Source: Gammaproteobacteria bacterium
GTDB taxonomy: Bacteria; Pseudomonadota; Gammaproteobacteria; Steroidobacterales; JABDLF01
Length of the DNA stretch: 64,000 nt
Direction of reading: 5' to 3'
NCBI GenBank assembly: GCA_013003115.1
Contig: JABDLF010000058.1
Coordinates: 1 to 64,000, forward strand
The notes under the pieces are model-generated. The model saw only the letters and a program-made list of their open reading frames with translations, had not been told where the DNA came from and made no database searches. Below are positions 27,460-36,798 of the stretch, in pieces. Each line of letters opens with the position of its first letter. Position 1 is the first letter of the stretch. A program made the position numbers and the translations under genes.

Positions 27460-29648
27460 GCAGAACACTGCGCATCAACCTCCAGACGCGCTACTCGCTG
27501 CAGATAATGGCTATCATATTCGCAGGCATGATCAGCTTGTCGGCCTTCTCGGTCTGGCATTTTTCAAGCGCCGCTCATGAATACGAGAGCGTTACCATGT
27601 CCGCCATCGAATCGCACCTGGAAGAGCAGCTCCGCGAACGGGCTGAGGTCATGACCGAATACCTTGCGCAGGACCTCAGTAATGCGCTACTGGTTTATGA
27701 CCTGCAGGCCATGCTTCGACAACTCGGCACCGCGACTGCCCAGAGCGACGTGCTGTTCGCCTATGTGTATGGCGCCGATGGGCTCATCGTTCATGACGGC
27801 AGCCCGGAGATCACTGAATTTGGCCGACCGCTTGATGAACTGCTTGGATGGGAGGCCAGTATTCTGCGCGAGCCCCGCGCCGTCCTCAGCGGAAAAGACC
27901 TTGAATTTGTGCGCCCCATCAACCTGGGCGCCGAGGCACTGGGCGGGGTCGCGGTAGGACTGTCACTTAAAGTGGTTGCTGCAGAGACTGCCGGCCTCAG
28001 CAGCGAGCTTCGTCAGCTCAGCGGGCAGAGCCTGCGCAAAGAAATTTCATATGCTGCGACATTTACGCTGCTTTTTGTTTTGGCCGGCGCACTTCTGGCG
28101 CTTGTCACCGCGCGCCGGCTTGCAGGCCCGATTCGACGTCTGGCCGGCCATGCCAGGCAGGTTGGCCGCGGTCAGTTTGGGCAGCAGGTCGACATACGGC
28201 GCAATGACGAAGTCGGTGACCTCGTCAGCGCCTTCGGCAATATGCAGCAGAGCCTCGAAGCCAATCAAAAAGAGATTGCCTATCTCGCCTATCACGACCC
28301 GCTTACCGGCCTGCAAAACAGGGCGAGCATGATTACGGCATTGAACGAGCTGTGCGCCGATTGTCGCCAGAAAGAAACCATGGGCGCGGTGCTGTTTATT
28401 GATCTCGACGATTTCAAACCAGTGAACGATACGCTGGGTCACGAGGCAGGCGATGCTGTTCTCAGGAGCACGGCCAAACGCTTGCTTGCGTGCCTTGAAT
28501 CAGACCTCGCAAGTGGCTGCATAATTGGCGGCGAGGGATTGAAGTCGGCTGCCCGTCTCGGCGGCGACGAGTTTACTGTCATGCTCACCAACCTTGGCGA
28601 TGAAATGCGCGCTGCCAGTATTTGCGACGAGATACTTAAGGAGTTGAGCAGGCCGTTTGAAGTTAATGGCAGGGAGATCTTTATAGGCGCCAGCATCGGC
28701 GTTTCAGTTTTTCCGCAAGACGGCCGCGACGCCGAGTCACTGCTTGCACGCGCCGACGTCGCCATGTATCACGCAAAGCGACATGGCAAGCACGCGCACA
28801 AGTTTTTTGAAGAACACATGCTGGAAGAAACGCGCGCGAAGCTGTTCCTCATCAACGACCTGCGAAGTGCTCTCAGCAGCGAAGGCCTCACCATGCATTA
28901 CCAGCCAATCGTTGCCGCAGCGAGCGGCCGGGTAATCGGGGCGGAGGCTCTGGTCAGGTGGCAGCACCCGCGCCGGGGCCTTATCAAGGCGGCCGAGTTC
29001 ATCGAGGTAGCAGAAAAGAGCGGCGAAATAGAGCGGCTCGGGCAATGGGCTCTGGACAAAGTGTGCGCCGATCTCGCGGGGTGGCGAGAGAGCGGCCTTG
29101 ATGGGCTGTTTGTTTCAATAAACATTTCGTCGCAGCAGCTTATGCGAGCCGACCTGCATGATTACGTCACCGGTGCTTTATCGCGCTGGGGTCTCGGGTC
29201 CCGGGATCTTCGGATAGAGGCCAGCGAAGACCGCTTCGCGAAAAATGCTGAAGGTGCAACCAGTGTTCTTCGGGAGTGGAACGCCGCGGGCTTCGAGATC
29301 TGGATTGACAACTTTGGTTCCGGCGCAGGCTCGCTAACGAGCCTGCTCGGCGTTCCGGCAAGGGGAATCAAACTCGACCCCTCATTTATAAAGGGCATCA
29401 CAACCAACGAGCGGCTGCGCACTTTCGTCTCTTCCATAATCAAGATGGCGCATTCGCTGCAGCTGGAAGTCTGCGCCGTGGGTGTGACCAGCGCCGCTCT
29501 CGCCGACTGGCTCAAGGAGAACGGTTGCCGTTATCTGCAGGGACAGTTTCTCGGCCCGGAGCTAAATGCCGAAAACTTTATTGGCCATCTTCGCTTCAAG
29601 CCTGGTGGCGGCAATGACGAGAATCCGCGATCGCTCAAAGCTATATAG
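27456..29648 (+). CDS. HAMP-GGDEF-EAL membrane protein with intact GGDEF and degenerate EAL
   Basis: HAMP ARRLAGPIRRLAGHARQVGRGQFGQQVDIRRNDEVGDLVSAF; ARLGGDEFTVML; EALVRWQHP; DNFGSGAGSL and AVGVTSAAL in place of DDFGTGYSSL and AEGVETxxQ. Confidence 0.92.
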   Translation: MSRTLRINLQTRYSLQIMAIIFAGMISLSAFSVWHFSSAAHEYESVTMSAIESHLEEQLRERAEVMTEYLAQDLSNALLVYDLQAMLRQLGTATAQSDVLFAYVYGADGLIVHDGSPEITEFGRPLDELLGWEASILREPRAVLSGKDLEFVRPINLGAEALGGVAVGLSLKVVAAETAGLSSELRQLSGQSLRKEISYAATFTLLFVLAGALLALVTARRLAGPIRRLAGHARQVGRGQFGQQVDIRRNDEVGDLVSAFGNMQQSLEANQKEIAYLAYHDPLTGLQNRASMITALNELCADCRQKETMGAVLFIDLDDFKPVNDTLGHEAGDAVLRSTAKRLLACLESDLASGCIIGGEGLKSAARLGGDEFTVMLTNLGDEMRAASICDEILKELSRPFEVNGREIFIGASIGVSVFPQDGRDAESLLARADVAMYHAKRHGKHAHKFFEEHMLEETRAKLFLINDLRSALSSEGLTMHYQPIVAAASGRVIGAEALVRWQHPRRGLIKAAEFIEVAEKSGEIERLGQWALDKVCADLAGWRESGLDGLFVSINISSQQLMRADLHDYVTGALSRWGLGSRDLRIEASEDRFAKNAEGATSVLREWNAAGFEIWIDNFGSGAGSLTSLLGVPARGIKLDPSFIKGITTNERLRTFVSSIIKMAHSLQLEVCAVGVTSAALADWLKENGCRYLQGQFLGPELNAENFIGHLRFKPGGGNDENPRSLKAI

Positions 29649-29694
29649 TCACGACAAGACATCGGCGGCCAGGCCGGGCTGCCTCGCTCTTCTT

Positions 29695-30663
29695 TTAACT
29701 GCCAACGCGATGCAGGTGATGAACCGCAATCTCGGGTGGACAGTTAAAACGAACATCGAGCAGCGATGTTCCGGCACCATGTGTCGTGTAGCCCTGGACC
29801 TGACCTTTTCGCCATCTGCCTTTGCAGTATCGGCGGGCGCATCTTGAATTTGTCACCGGCGGCCAGCCGCCCGGCAGATTAATTTGTCCGCCGTGACTAT
29901 GGCCGCACAAAACGAAATCGTAGCCCTCAAGCCTGGCGTCATGCACTATTTCCGGGGAATGGCTGAGAAGAAGCTGGCATGCGCCATCCGGCACGCCTGT
30001 GCCTGCAGCAGCAAGGTCGCAAGCACCAAAATATCCGGCGTCATCGACACCGGCAATCCAGAGTCTTTCTCCGTCTCGTTCTATGTGGGTTGCCTCGTTG
30101 ATGAGCACTTCGTAGCCGGCGCCCTCCAGCGCCGGAACCCAGCGCAGCGAATCGTGATTACCAAGTACAAGCAGGCACCGGCGTTTCAACGCCGAACGAA
30201 GCCGCCGCATCGCGGCAAGGGTTGGCCCCGCATCACCGTGGGTATGGAACCTCAGGTCACCGGTAATAACACAAAGGTCGTAGCCTTCGACCTCGCTCAC
30301 GGTCTGCACCAGCGAATCCTCGAACTCCTTCGAGGCGTCGATGTGCAGGTCGCTGAGTTGCAGAACCCGCACACCGTGCAGGCCCACCGGCAACCGCCCT
30401 GATTCAAATCGGTTTTGCACAACCCCGATGTCGAGGGCGTTGGCCCTGCCGCGGGCGTAAAGACCACTCAATTTCAGTGCGCCGCGCAACAACGAAGGAC
30501 CCAGAATCCACTTTTCGATATAAGCAAACGGGCTCGAGCGACCAGCCACGGGCCTGCCTTCACCCCGCTCGGCGTCAAGCCTGCTACGCACAGCGGCCGG
30601 TCCCAGCCGCGGGCCTAAGTGGGCCAGCACCTCCTCATCGCCTGGCATGCTGAATTTGTCCAT
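29695..30663 (-). CDS. calcineurin-like metallophosphoesterase (YkuE-like)
   Basis: VLQLSDLHIDASKEFEDSL, CVITGDLRF, LVLGNHDSLRW, LLLSHSPEI, VLCGHSHGGQINLPGG. Confidence 0.9.
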   Translation of the reverse strand: MDKFSMPGDEEVLAHLGPRLGPAAVRSRLDAERGEGRPVAGRSSPFAYIEKWILGPSLLRGALKLSGLYARGRANALDIGVVQNRFESGRLPVGLHGVRVLQLSDLHIDASKEFEDSLVQTVSEVEGYDLCVITGDLRFHTHGDAGPTLAAMRRLRSALKRRCLLVLGNHDSLRWVPALEGAGYEVLINEATHIERDGERLWIAGVDDAGYFGACDLAAAGTGVPDGACQLLLSHSPEIVHDARLEGYDFVLCGHSHGGQINLPGGWPPVTNSRCARRYCKGRWRKGQVQGYTTHGAGTSLLDVRFNCPPEIAVHHLHRVGS

Positions 30664-30720
30664 TTCGAGTGACTATACACCTGCGCTCGCGGCCTACCGG
30701 ACTGGACGCCGCCCGATGAT

Positions 30721-31875
30721 TTGCGTAATACGTTGGCTATGCCCGGCAAACAGCGACACCTCTTCGACATCCCAAGGGACATCTGTTACCTGAACAGCGC
30801 CTACATGGGGCCCCGCCTTCACAGCGTCACCAAGGCGGGTCGTGCAGCAGTCGAAACCGGTCGCGCGCCCTGGTCGCTCACGTCCGCGGATTTTTTTGAG
30901 ACGGCAGACCATATAAGGCGCGTTTTTGCCGGTCTGATAGGCAGCGGCGAAGAAAGCATCGCAATTGTGCCCTCGGTCAGTTACGCGATGGCCGTTGCGG
31001 CCGCCAATATTGAACTAAAGCCCGGCGACGAGATTGTTCTCCTCGAAGAGCAGTTTCCGTCCAATGTATATCCGTGGCAGAGACTGGCTGCAGAATGCGG
31101 TGCGACCATCCGCACTGTTTCCCGGCCAAAGGACTGTGACTGGACGACGGCAGTCCTAAGCAACATCAGTGCGCGCACGGCCCTCGCCGCGCTGCCGCAG
31201 GTACACTGGACTGACGGCAGCCGGATTGATCTTGAGGTCGTGGGCAGGCGCTGCAGAGATGTTGGCAGCGCCCTTGTGCTGGACCTCACTCAGTCACTCG
31301 GGGCCGCGCCGTTTTCCATCACAGAAGTTAAGCCCGATTTCATGGTCGCTGCGGCCTACAAATGGCTGCTCGGTCCCTACGGTGTCACCTATCTGTATGT
31401 TTCCCCGGCGCGCCAGGACGGCGTGCCCATCGAACAGACCTGGATGGGCCGTTATGGCAGCGAGGATTTTTCGTCACTGGTAAGCTACCAGGACGCATAC
31501 CGTGACGGCGCACGGCGCTTCGATGCCGGCCAGCATTGCAGCTTCATTTTGTTGCCGATGGCCCTCGAAGGGCTCCGGCAGATCGCCAGCTGGACACCGG
31601 ACGAGACCGCCTCGACCCTTCGCGAGATTACGGATCTTATTGCCAGTCGCGCAGGCGCACTCGGTTTCGACGCTACGCCAAGCTCGGCGCGCAGCCCGCA
31701 CATGCTTGGGCTGAGCTATCCTGATTCGGTCCCTTCGGGCCTGCTCGACGCGTTGGCAGCTGAGCGCGTTTATGCCAGCGTGCGCGGGCGACGCATCCGG
31801 GTTGCGCCGCATCTGCACGTTGACGATGAAGACATCGAGAGATTTTTTGCAGTTTTGGCCGACTTTGCGCCATGA
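30721..31875 (+). CDS. aminotransferase class V-fold PLP-dependent enzyme
   Basis: CYLNSAYMGPRLHSVTKAG...IVPSVSYAMAVAA...LVLDLTQSLGAAPFSI...AAAYKWLLGPYGVTYLYVS (PLP Lys). Confidence 0.88.
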   Translation: MRNTLAMPGKQRHLFDIPRDICYLNSAYMGPRLHSVTKAGRAAVETGRAPWSLTSADFFETADHIRRVFAGLIGSGEESIAIVPSVSYAMAVAAANIELKPGDEIVLLEEQFPSNVYPWQRLAAECGATIRTVSRPKDCDWTTAVLSNISARTALAALPQVHWTDGSRIDLEVVGRRCRDVGSALVLDLTQSLGAAPFSITEVKPDFMVAAAYKWLLGPYGVTYLYVSPARQDGVPIEQTWMGRYGSEDFSSLVSYQDAYRDGARRFDAGQHCSFILLPMALEGLRQIASWTPDETASTLREITDLIASRAGALGFDATPSSARSPHMLGLSYPDSVPSGLLDALAAERVYASVRGRRIRVAPHLHVDDEDIERFFAVLADFAP

Positions 31876-31916
31876 TTCTCAACAGGCCCCAGGGCCGGAA
31901 CAGGGAGATCTGACCC

Positions 31917-33374
31917 ATGCAGCGTTTTCTGATAACCACGGCAGCAATATGCGCTCTGTTCATGCCATCGGCGCTGCCGGGCGCGGATGCTGAACTTCGC
32001 GAAAGCCTGTTTGCAGATGCTGACCTTCTGCTTGAGGCCGCACGTGCATCCCGTGCAGAGTTGCTCGCGCCACGCAGCCACAAGCGCGCCCTTGAAGCGT
32101 ATCAGGATGCCGAACAGAGATTTGAGAGAGGGCAGGCGATAGCGAGAATTCAGGAGGACCTGGCAAGTGCCGAGGGTCATTTAAAAGAGGCGATCGAGGC
32201 CGCGAGCAAAATGGCTGCGGCACTGCCCAATACCCTGAAGGCGCGTAATGATGCGCTGACCTCCGGCGCGCGCGACGGCGCATTCGAGATGTTCGCCGCC
32301 ACGGAAGAAGATTTGTTGGAGCTCGCAGAAGACATCGAACGAGGCCGCAACAGAGACCTCAGGCAATTCGACCAGAGCCTCGCCACCGGCTATCGGGACG
32401 CAGAACTTGCCGCCATCAAGAAGGCATTGCTCGCAGATACGGGCGCGAAGCTGCAACAGGCGGACGCACTGCGCGCAGACCGCTATGCGCCGCGCTCGCT
32501 GGCCCGTGCTCGTGCACTGCTGGCACAGGCGAGCGCCGCGCTGGATGAAGACCGATACGATGCCGATCGGCCGCGAACGCTCGCACGAGCCGCGGACATT
32601 GAGGCTCGCCACGCCATTTACCTGGCAAGACAGATCAATGATATCCGTGAAAATCGGCTCAGCACGGAGGATCTTGTGCTGGCTTGGGAAAAGGCCATGG
32701 GCCGAATCGCAGCGAAGGCAGATCTTGCAGGCAACTTCCACGAAGGGCCTGACCCGGTCGCCGCGGGCGTGGTGGCATTCATACAGTCACGGCAGGAGGA
32801 AATCGCCAGCCTGCGCAACGAACTTGCGGAAAGCCGGCAGCAAATCGATCAGATGGAAGTAGAAATTCGCGACCTTGAGCAACGCCTGGGAGGCGTTGCC
32901 AGCGAGCGCTCAGCGCTCGAGGAAGAACTCGCACGCCAGGCAGAAGTGCGCCGGCGCTATGCGCAGATCGGCGACATGTTCGAGGACGAGGAAGCCCTGG
33001 TCATCAGGGAATCAGGCAAGATCACGCTGAGACTCGTCGGGCTTAAATTCGCCGTGGGCGAGGCTGATATCAGTGCGACGAATTTCCCGCTGCTGGCCAA
33101 GGTTGAGAGTGCCATCAGGGTCTTCCCCCGAGCTCGCCTGGTGGTCGAAGGTCACACGGACGCGTTCGGCAGCGATCAGAAGAATCTCGAATTGTCACAG
33201 GATCGCGCCGGGGCCGTACGCCAGTATTTGCTCGCCAGCATGCGTTTGAATCCGGGCCAGATTTCCGCCACGGGCTACGGCGAAGCAAAACCCATTGCCA
33301 ATAACGAGACCGCCGAAGGTAGAGCGTCAAACCGGCGTATTGAACTCGTCCTGTTTACCGACGAAACAATATGA
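31917..33374 (+). CDS. OmpA-family protein with long N-terminal helical region
   Basis: Signal peptide, long coiled-coil-like region, C-terminal OmpA domain RLVVEGHTDAFGSDQKNLELSQDRAGAVRQYLL...ISATGYGEAKPIANNETAEGRASNRRIELVL. Confidence 0.88.
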   Translation: MQRFLITTAAICALFMPSALPGADAELRESLFADADLLLEAARASRAELLAPRSHKRALEAYQDAEQRFERGQAIARIQEDLASAEGHLKEAIEAASKMAAALPNTLKARNDALTSGARDGAFEMFAATEEDLLELAEDIERGRNRDLRQFDQSLATGYRDAELAAIKKALLADTGAKLQQADALRADRYAPRSLARARALLAQASAALDEDRYDADRPRTLARAADIEARHAIYLARQINDIRENRLSTEDLVLAWEKAMGRIAAKADLAGNFHEGPDPVAAGVVAFIQSRQEEIASLRNELAESRQQIDQMEVEIRDLEQRLGGVASERSALEEELARQAEVRRRYAQIGDMFEDEEALVIRESGKITLRLVGLKFAVGEADISATNFPLLAKVESAIRVFPRARLVVEGHTDAFGSDQKNLELSQDRAGAVRQYLLASMRLNPGQISATGYGEAKPIANNETAEGRASNRRIELVLFTDETI

Positions 33375-33384
33375 TCCTGCAAGA

Positions 33385-34191
33385 TCAGCCGCAGGCGGGA
33401 CGTCTGCCCGACCGGCGGGCCTGCTCGTAAATCGCGAGCGCACCTGGCATTTGGGCGCCAAGCGCTCGTATCCGGGTGTCCCCTGCCGGGTGGGTCGACA
33501 GAAATTCGGGCGGCTTGCTGCCGCTGCCCTTTTGCATGTTCTCCCATAGCGGGATGCTCTCGCGGGGGTCGAAGCCTGCCCGGGCCATAAACTCAAGGCC
33601 CAGCGCATCTGCCTCGCTTTCCTGGGCGCGGGAAAACGGCAGCAATATTCCTACCTGGGTGCCGAGCCCGAGCGCGGCAAATAGCTGACTCTTGCGGGGA
33701 CTCGGGTCGCCCGCAAGCACTTGTACGACCTGCAAGCCGCCCTCTGCCAGCATGCCTGTAGAAACCCGCTCGTTGGCATGACGAGCCCTGACGTGGGCAA
33801 TCTCGTGACCAACCACGGTTGCCAACTGATGCTGGTTCTCCGCTGTGTCAAGCAAGCCACGGTAAATGCCTATCCGACCACCGGGCAGGGCAAAAGCATT
33901 GACCTGCTCGTCATCGAAAACCACAACTTCCCAACGCGACAGATCTTCGTCATCCATTGACCGAAGTATTGTTTCAGCAACGCATCGCGCATAGTCCACC
34001 CGCGCGGGGTCCCGCAGCTGCCGCGTCGACTGCTTCAACTCTTCGAACGCCGCCAGCCCCATGCTGTCCACCTGCTCCTCGGGCAGAACGATAATCTGTC
34101 GGCGGCCGGTGGGAGAGGTTGCACAGGCTGCCAGAACAAGCAGCGGCAACAGAATAAGCGCGACAACCCGCAGTTTCGGTTTCGACGTCAT
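33385..34191 (-). CDS. M48 family metalloprotease (lipoprotein)
   Basis: Lipobox-like VLAACATS; zinc motif [30 protein letters not shown]. Confidence 0.9.
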   Translation of the reverse strand: MTSKPKLRVVALILLPLLVLAACATSPTGRRQIIVLPEEQVDSMGLAAFEELKQSTRQLRDPARVDYARCVAETILRSMDDEDLSRWEVVVFDDEQVNAFALPGGRIGIYRGLLDTAENQHQLATVVGHEIAHVRARHANERVSTGMLAEGGLQVVQVLAGDPSPRKSQLFAALGLGTQVGILLPFSRAQESEADALGLEFMARAGFDPRESIPLWENMQKGSGSKPPEFLSTHPAGDTRIRALGAQMPGALAIYEQARRSGRRPACG

Positions 34192-35185
34192 GTGCCCGTG
34201 CTGAGGCCCACGTTGTTGCCTTCGAAAACGCGATCCGCCCTGTAGCTCGAACGTACCATCGGGCCTGCCACTACCTCGAGGAAGCCGCGCTGAAGCCCCC
34301 AGTTTCTGTAGGTATCAAACTCGGCCGGCGTCACGTAACGGCTCACCGGCAGATGATTCAGCGTTGGCCGGAGATACTGGCCGAAGGTAACGATATCCAC
34401 GCCGGCTGCCCGAATATCGTCCAGCGACTCCAGGATTTCATCGTTTTTTTCGCCGAGCCCGAGCATAAGACTGGTTTTCGTAAGCACATCCGGACGGTAA
34501 GCCTTGGCATGGGACAGAACGTCGAGGGTTTGCTCATAGCTGGCGCGTGGATCCCGCACAGGATGGGTGAGACGACGAACCGTCTCAATATTCTGAGCGA
34601 AAACGTCTACGCCCGAGTCCAGCACCGCCTCGACGTCGGCCATCTTGCCCTGGAAATCCGGCGTAAGCGCCTCAACCTTCGTCTGCGGATTGACGCGTTT
34701 AACCTCTCTGACGCAGGCAGCGTAGTGGCCAGCCCCGCCGTCCTCAAGATCGTCCCGATTAACAGAAGTGAGAACGATATAGCGCAACCCCATAATCTTG
34801 ACCGACTCGGCCGTGTGCCGCGGCTCCTCCGCATCCAGCAGCCCTCTCGGATTGCCCGTATCTACAGAGCAGAAGCGGCATGCGCGGGTGCATACGGCGC
34901 CCATTAGCATGATGGTCGCCGTGCCGTGACTCCAGCATTCCCCGATGTTCGGGCACTTCGCCTCTTCGCAGACGGTGGCGAGATTGTGTTTCCGCACGTT
35001 CTCGCGAACCGCTTCGTACCGGGCACCCCCTCCGATCTTCGCTCGCAGCCAGGACGGCTTTCGGCCCAACGGCACCTGTTCAGCGGCCCGAGCCACCTTG
35101 ATGCCGTCCTTGATGGCTGAAAATCCCGCTTCTGTGCGAAATTTGCTGCCACTGGGCACGATGGGTATTCCTTTGAAACGACTCA
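34188..35185 (-). CDS. lipA: lipoyl synthase LipA
   Basis: [41 protein letters not shown]: both 4Fe-4S motifs; [21 protein letters not shown]. Start trimmed to MSRFKG. Confidence 0.96.
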
Positions 35186-35553
35186 TTTTTTCTCTGCTAT
35201 ATGGTCTATGCTTGATTGCAGCTGCCGGGGCATTTTCGCATGGGAGAGGATCGTCGCAAAAGCAGCTGTCGGCTAAAAGAAACAACCATTTCCGCCATCA
35301 GCCGATTTTGTTGCAGACATTGTGAGCATTGAGTCACAAATACTCAAATTTAGGGGATACCCTGATTATGCCATCCGCTCAATTGATGCAAAATCATGCT
35401 CGAAAGATATCCGTTCAATCGAATGCAACGGCAGGCTGCCTTTCTGGTGATGCGGCGAAGATATCCCATGACTTAAGGCAATGCGCCGGTCTGCCGATAA
35501 ACTCCATGTGGAACGACGTTCTTTAGTTCGAGTAAAATTTTTGGGAACCAAGG

Positions 35554-36609
35554 ATGAATCAACCGACCGGCACAAACCCCGACCTCTCAACCGAGCGCAC
35601 CTGGCAGGCCGCCGTCCTCGACAGCCGGGATTACCTGGTGATGGCGCTCGACCCCCATGGCGTAATTCGCAGCATCAGCGCTGGCGGTCTGCTGCAGCTA
35701 GGTTACAAACTCGAGGAGCTGCGCGGCAAGATTGCCCCTGCCATTCTGTTTGAGCCGCGCGAAATTACGCGCCGGGCGCGACGGCTGAGCGAAGAGCTCG
35801 GAGAGAACATCGAACCGGGGTTCAAGGTTTTCGTTTTCAGGGCGCAACAGGGAATTCCGGATGAGCAGGAATGGAACTGCGTACGACGGGATGGCAGCCA
35901 TTTCCCGGTGCGCATGTCCCTGCATCCGCAGCGCGATGCCGGTGGCGAAGTCAGCGGCTTTATTGCCATGGCTCGCAACGTCAGCGACCTGATCAGAGCG
36001 CGCAAAGATCTGTCCGACAGGGAAACCCAGCTCAAGGTAGCGCACGCAAGACTGGCGGCAACAACGGTAACCGACGAGCTGACCGGCATGAAAAATCGCC
36101 GCGCTTTCAACGAGCACCTCGAACGGGAATTTCAGCGTGGTCTGCGTCATCACAGCATGCTGTCATTGATCTTTGCGAATATCGATGACATCAAAGGTTA
36201 TAACGCAGAGTACGGGCATCATGCGGGCGATGAACTGATCAAGATGGTCTCTGAGCAAATTCTGAAGGACACGCGGAGCACCGATTACGTTGCACGCTTT
36301 GCTGGTGACGAATTCGCATTTGTATTGCCCCAGACGGACCGTGAGGGAGCCATGATCAAGGCGGATCGGCTGAGAGAGTCCATCGAGTCGAGCGAGTGGC
36401 CGCTGCGACCCGTGACGGTCAGCGTGGGCGTGGCAACAATGACCGAGGAGTCTCCGGTCGTCCAGGACCTCACCAATAGCCGCACGCTGATTTCGAGGGC
36501 TCGTGATGCGCTCTTCGAGGCGAAAAGGACTGGCGCCAATCGAACCACGCACTTCAGGGAAATCACTAAGGATGGCGCGGACAAAGACGGCCAGGCCGAG
36601 CAGGCCTGA
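35554..36609 (+). CDS. PAS-GGDEF diguanylate cyclase (AGDEF)
   Basis: PAS-like N terminus; TDELTGMKNRRAFNEHLEREFQRGLRH...YVARFAGDEFAFVLPQTDR. Confidence 0.9.
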   Translation: MNQPTGTNPDLSTERTWQAAVLDSRDYLVMALDPHGVIRSISAGGLLQLGYKLEELRGKIAPAILFEPREITRRARRLSEELGENIEPGFKVFVFRAQQGIPDEQEWNCVRRDGSHFPVRMSLHPQRDAGGEVSGFIAMARNVSDLIRARKDLSDRETQLKVAHARLAATTVTDELTGMKNRRAFNEHLEREFQRGLRHHSMLSLIFANIDDIKGYNAEYGHHAGDELIKMVSEQILKDTRSTDYVARFAGDEFAFVLPQTDREGAMIKADRLRESIESSEWPLRPVTVSVGVATMTEESPVVQDLTNSRTLISRARDALFEAKRTGANRTTHFREITKDGADKDGQAEQA

Positions 36610-36670
36610 CCCTTCTGTTTGGTTTGCCAGCCGCCACGGGACACCGGCGACAGGAAGCGGTAACAAAAAT

Positions 36671-36686
36671 CGTGAACTGCGTCACA
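36671..36686. promoter_or_regulatory. CRP-type box (9/10) upstream of pgaABCD
   Basis: CGTGAACTGCGTCACA, with TACAAT -10-like element at 36736-36741 and pgaA ATG at 36799. Confidence 0.5.
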
Positions 36687-36798
36687 AACCACGGAATTAA
36701 TTAGGGTTTTTGCGGATCGCACCTGCCCGCACTGCTACAATAACAGCTTCAATTTATCCATCGTCGCGCGAGCGCGCGGCGACTACTGATAGCTGTGT

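Noticed and set aside
35329-35526. 65-aa plus-strand ORF in the leader of the PAS-GGDEF gene
   Set aside because: Weak ribosome-binding site and no recognised family; noted as an alternative explanation for the leader but not called.
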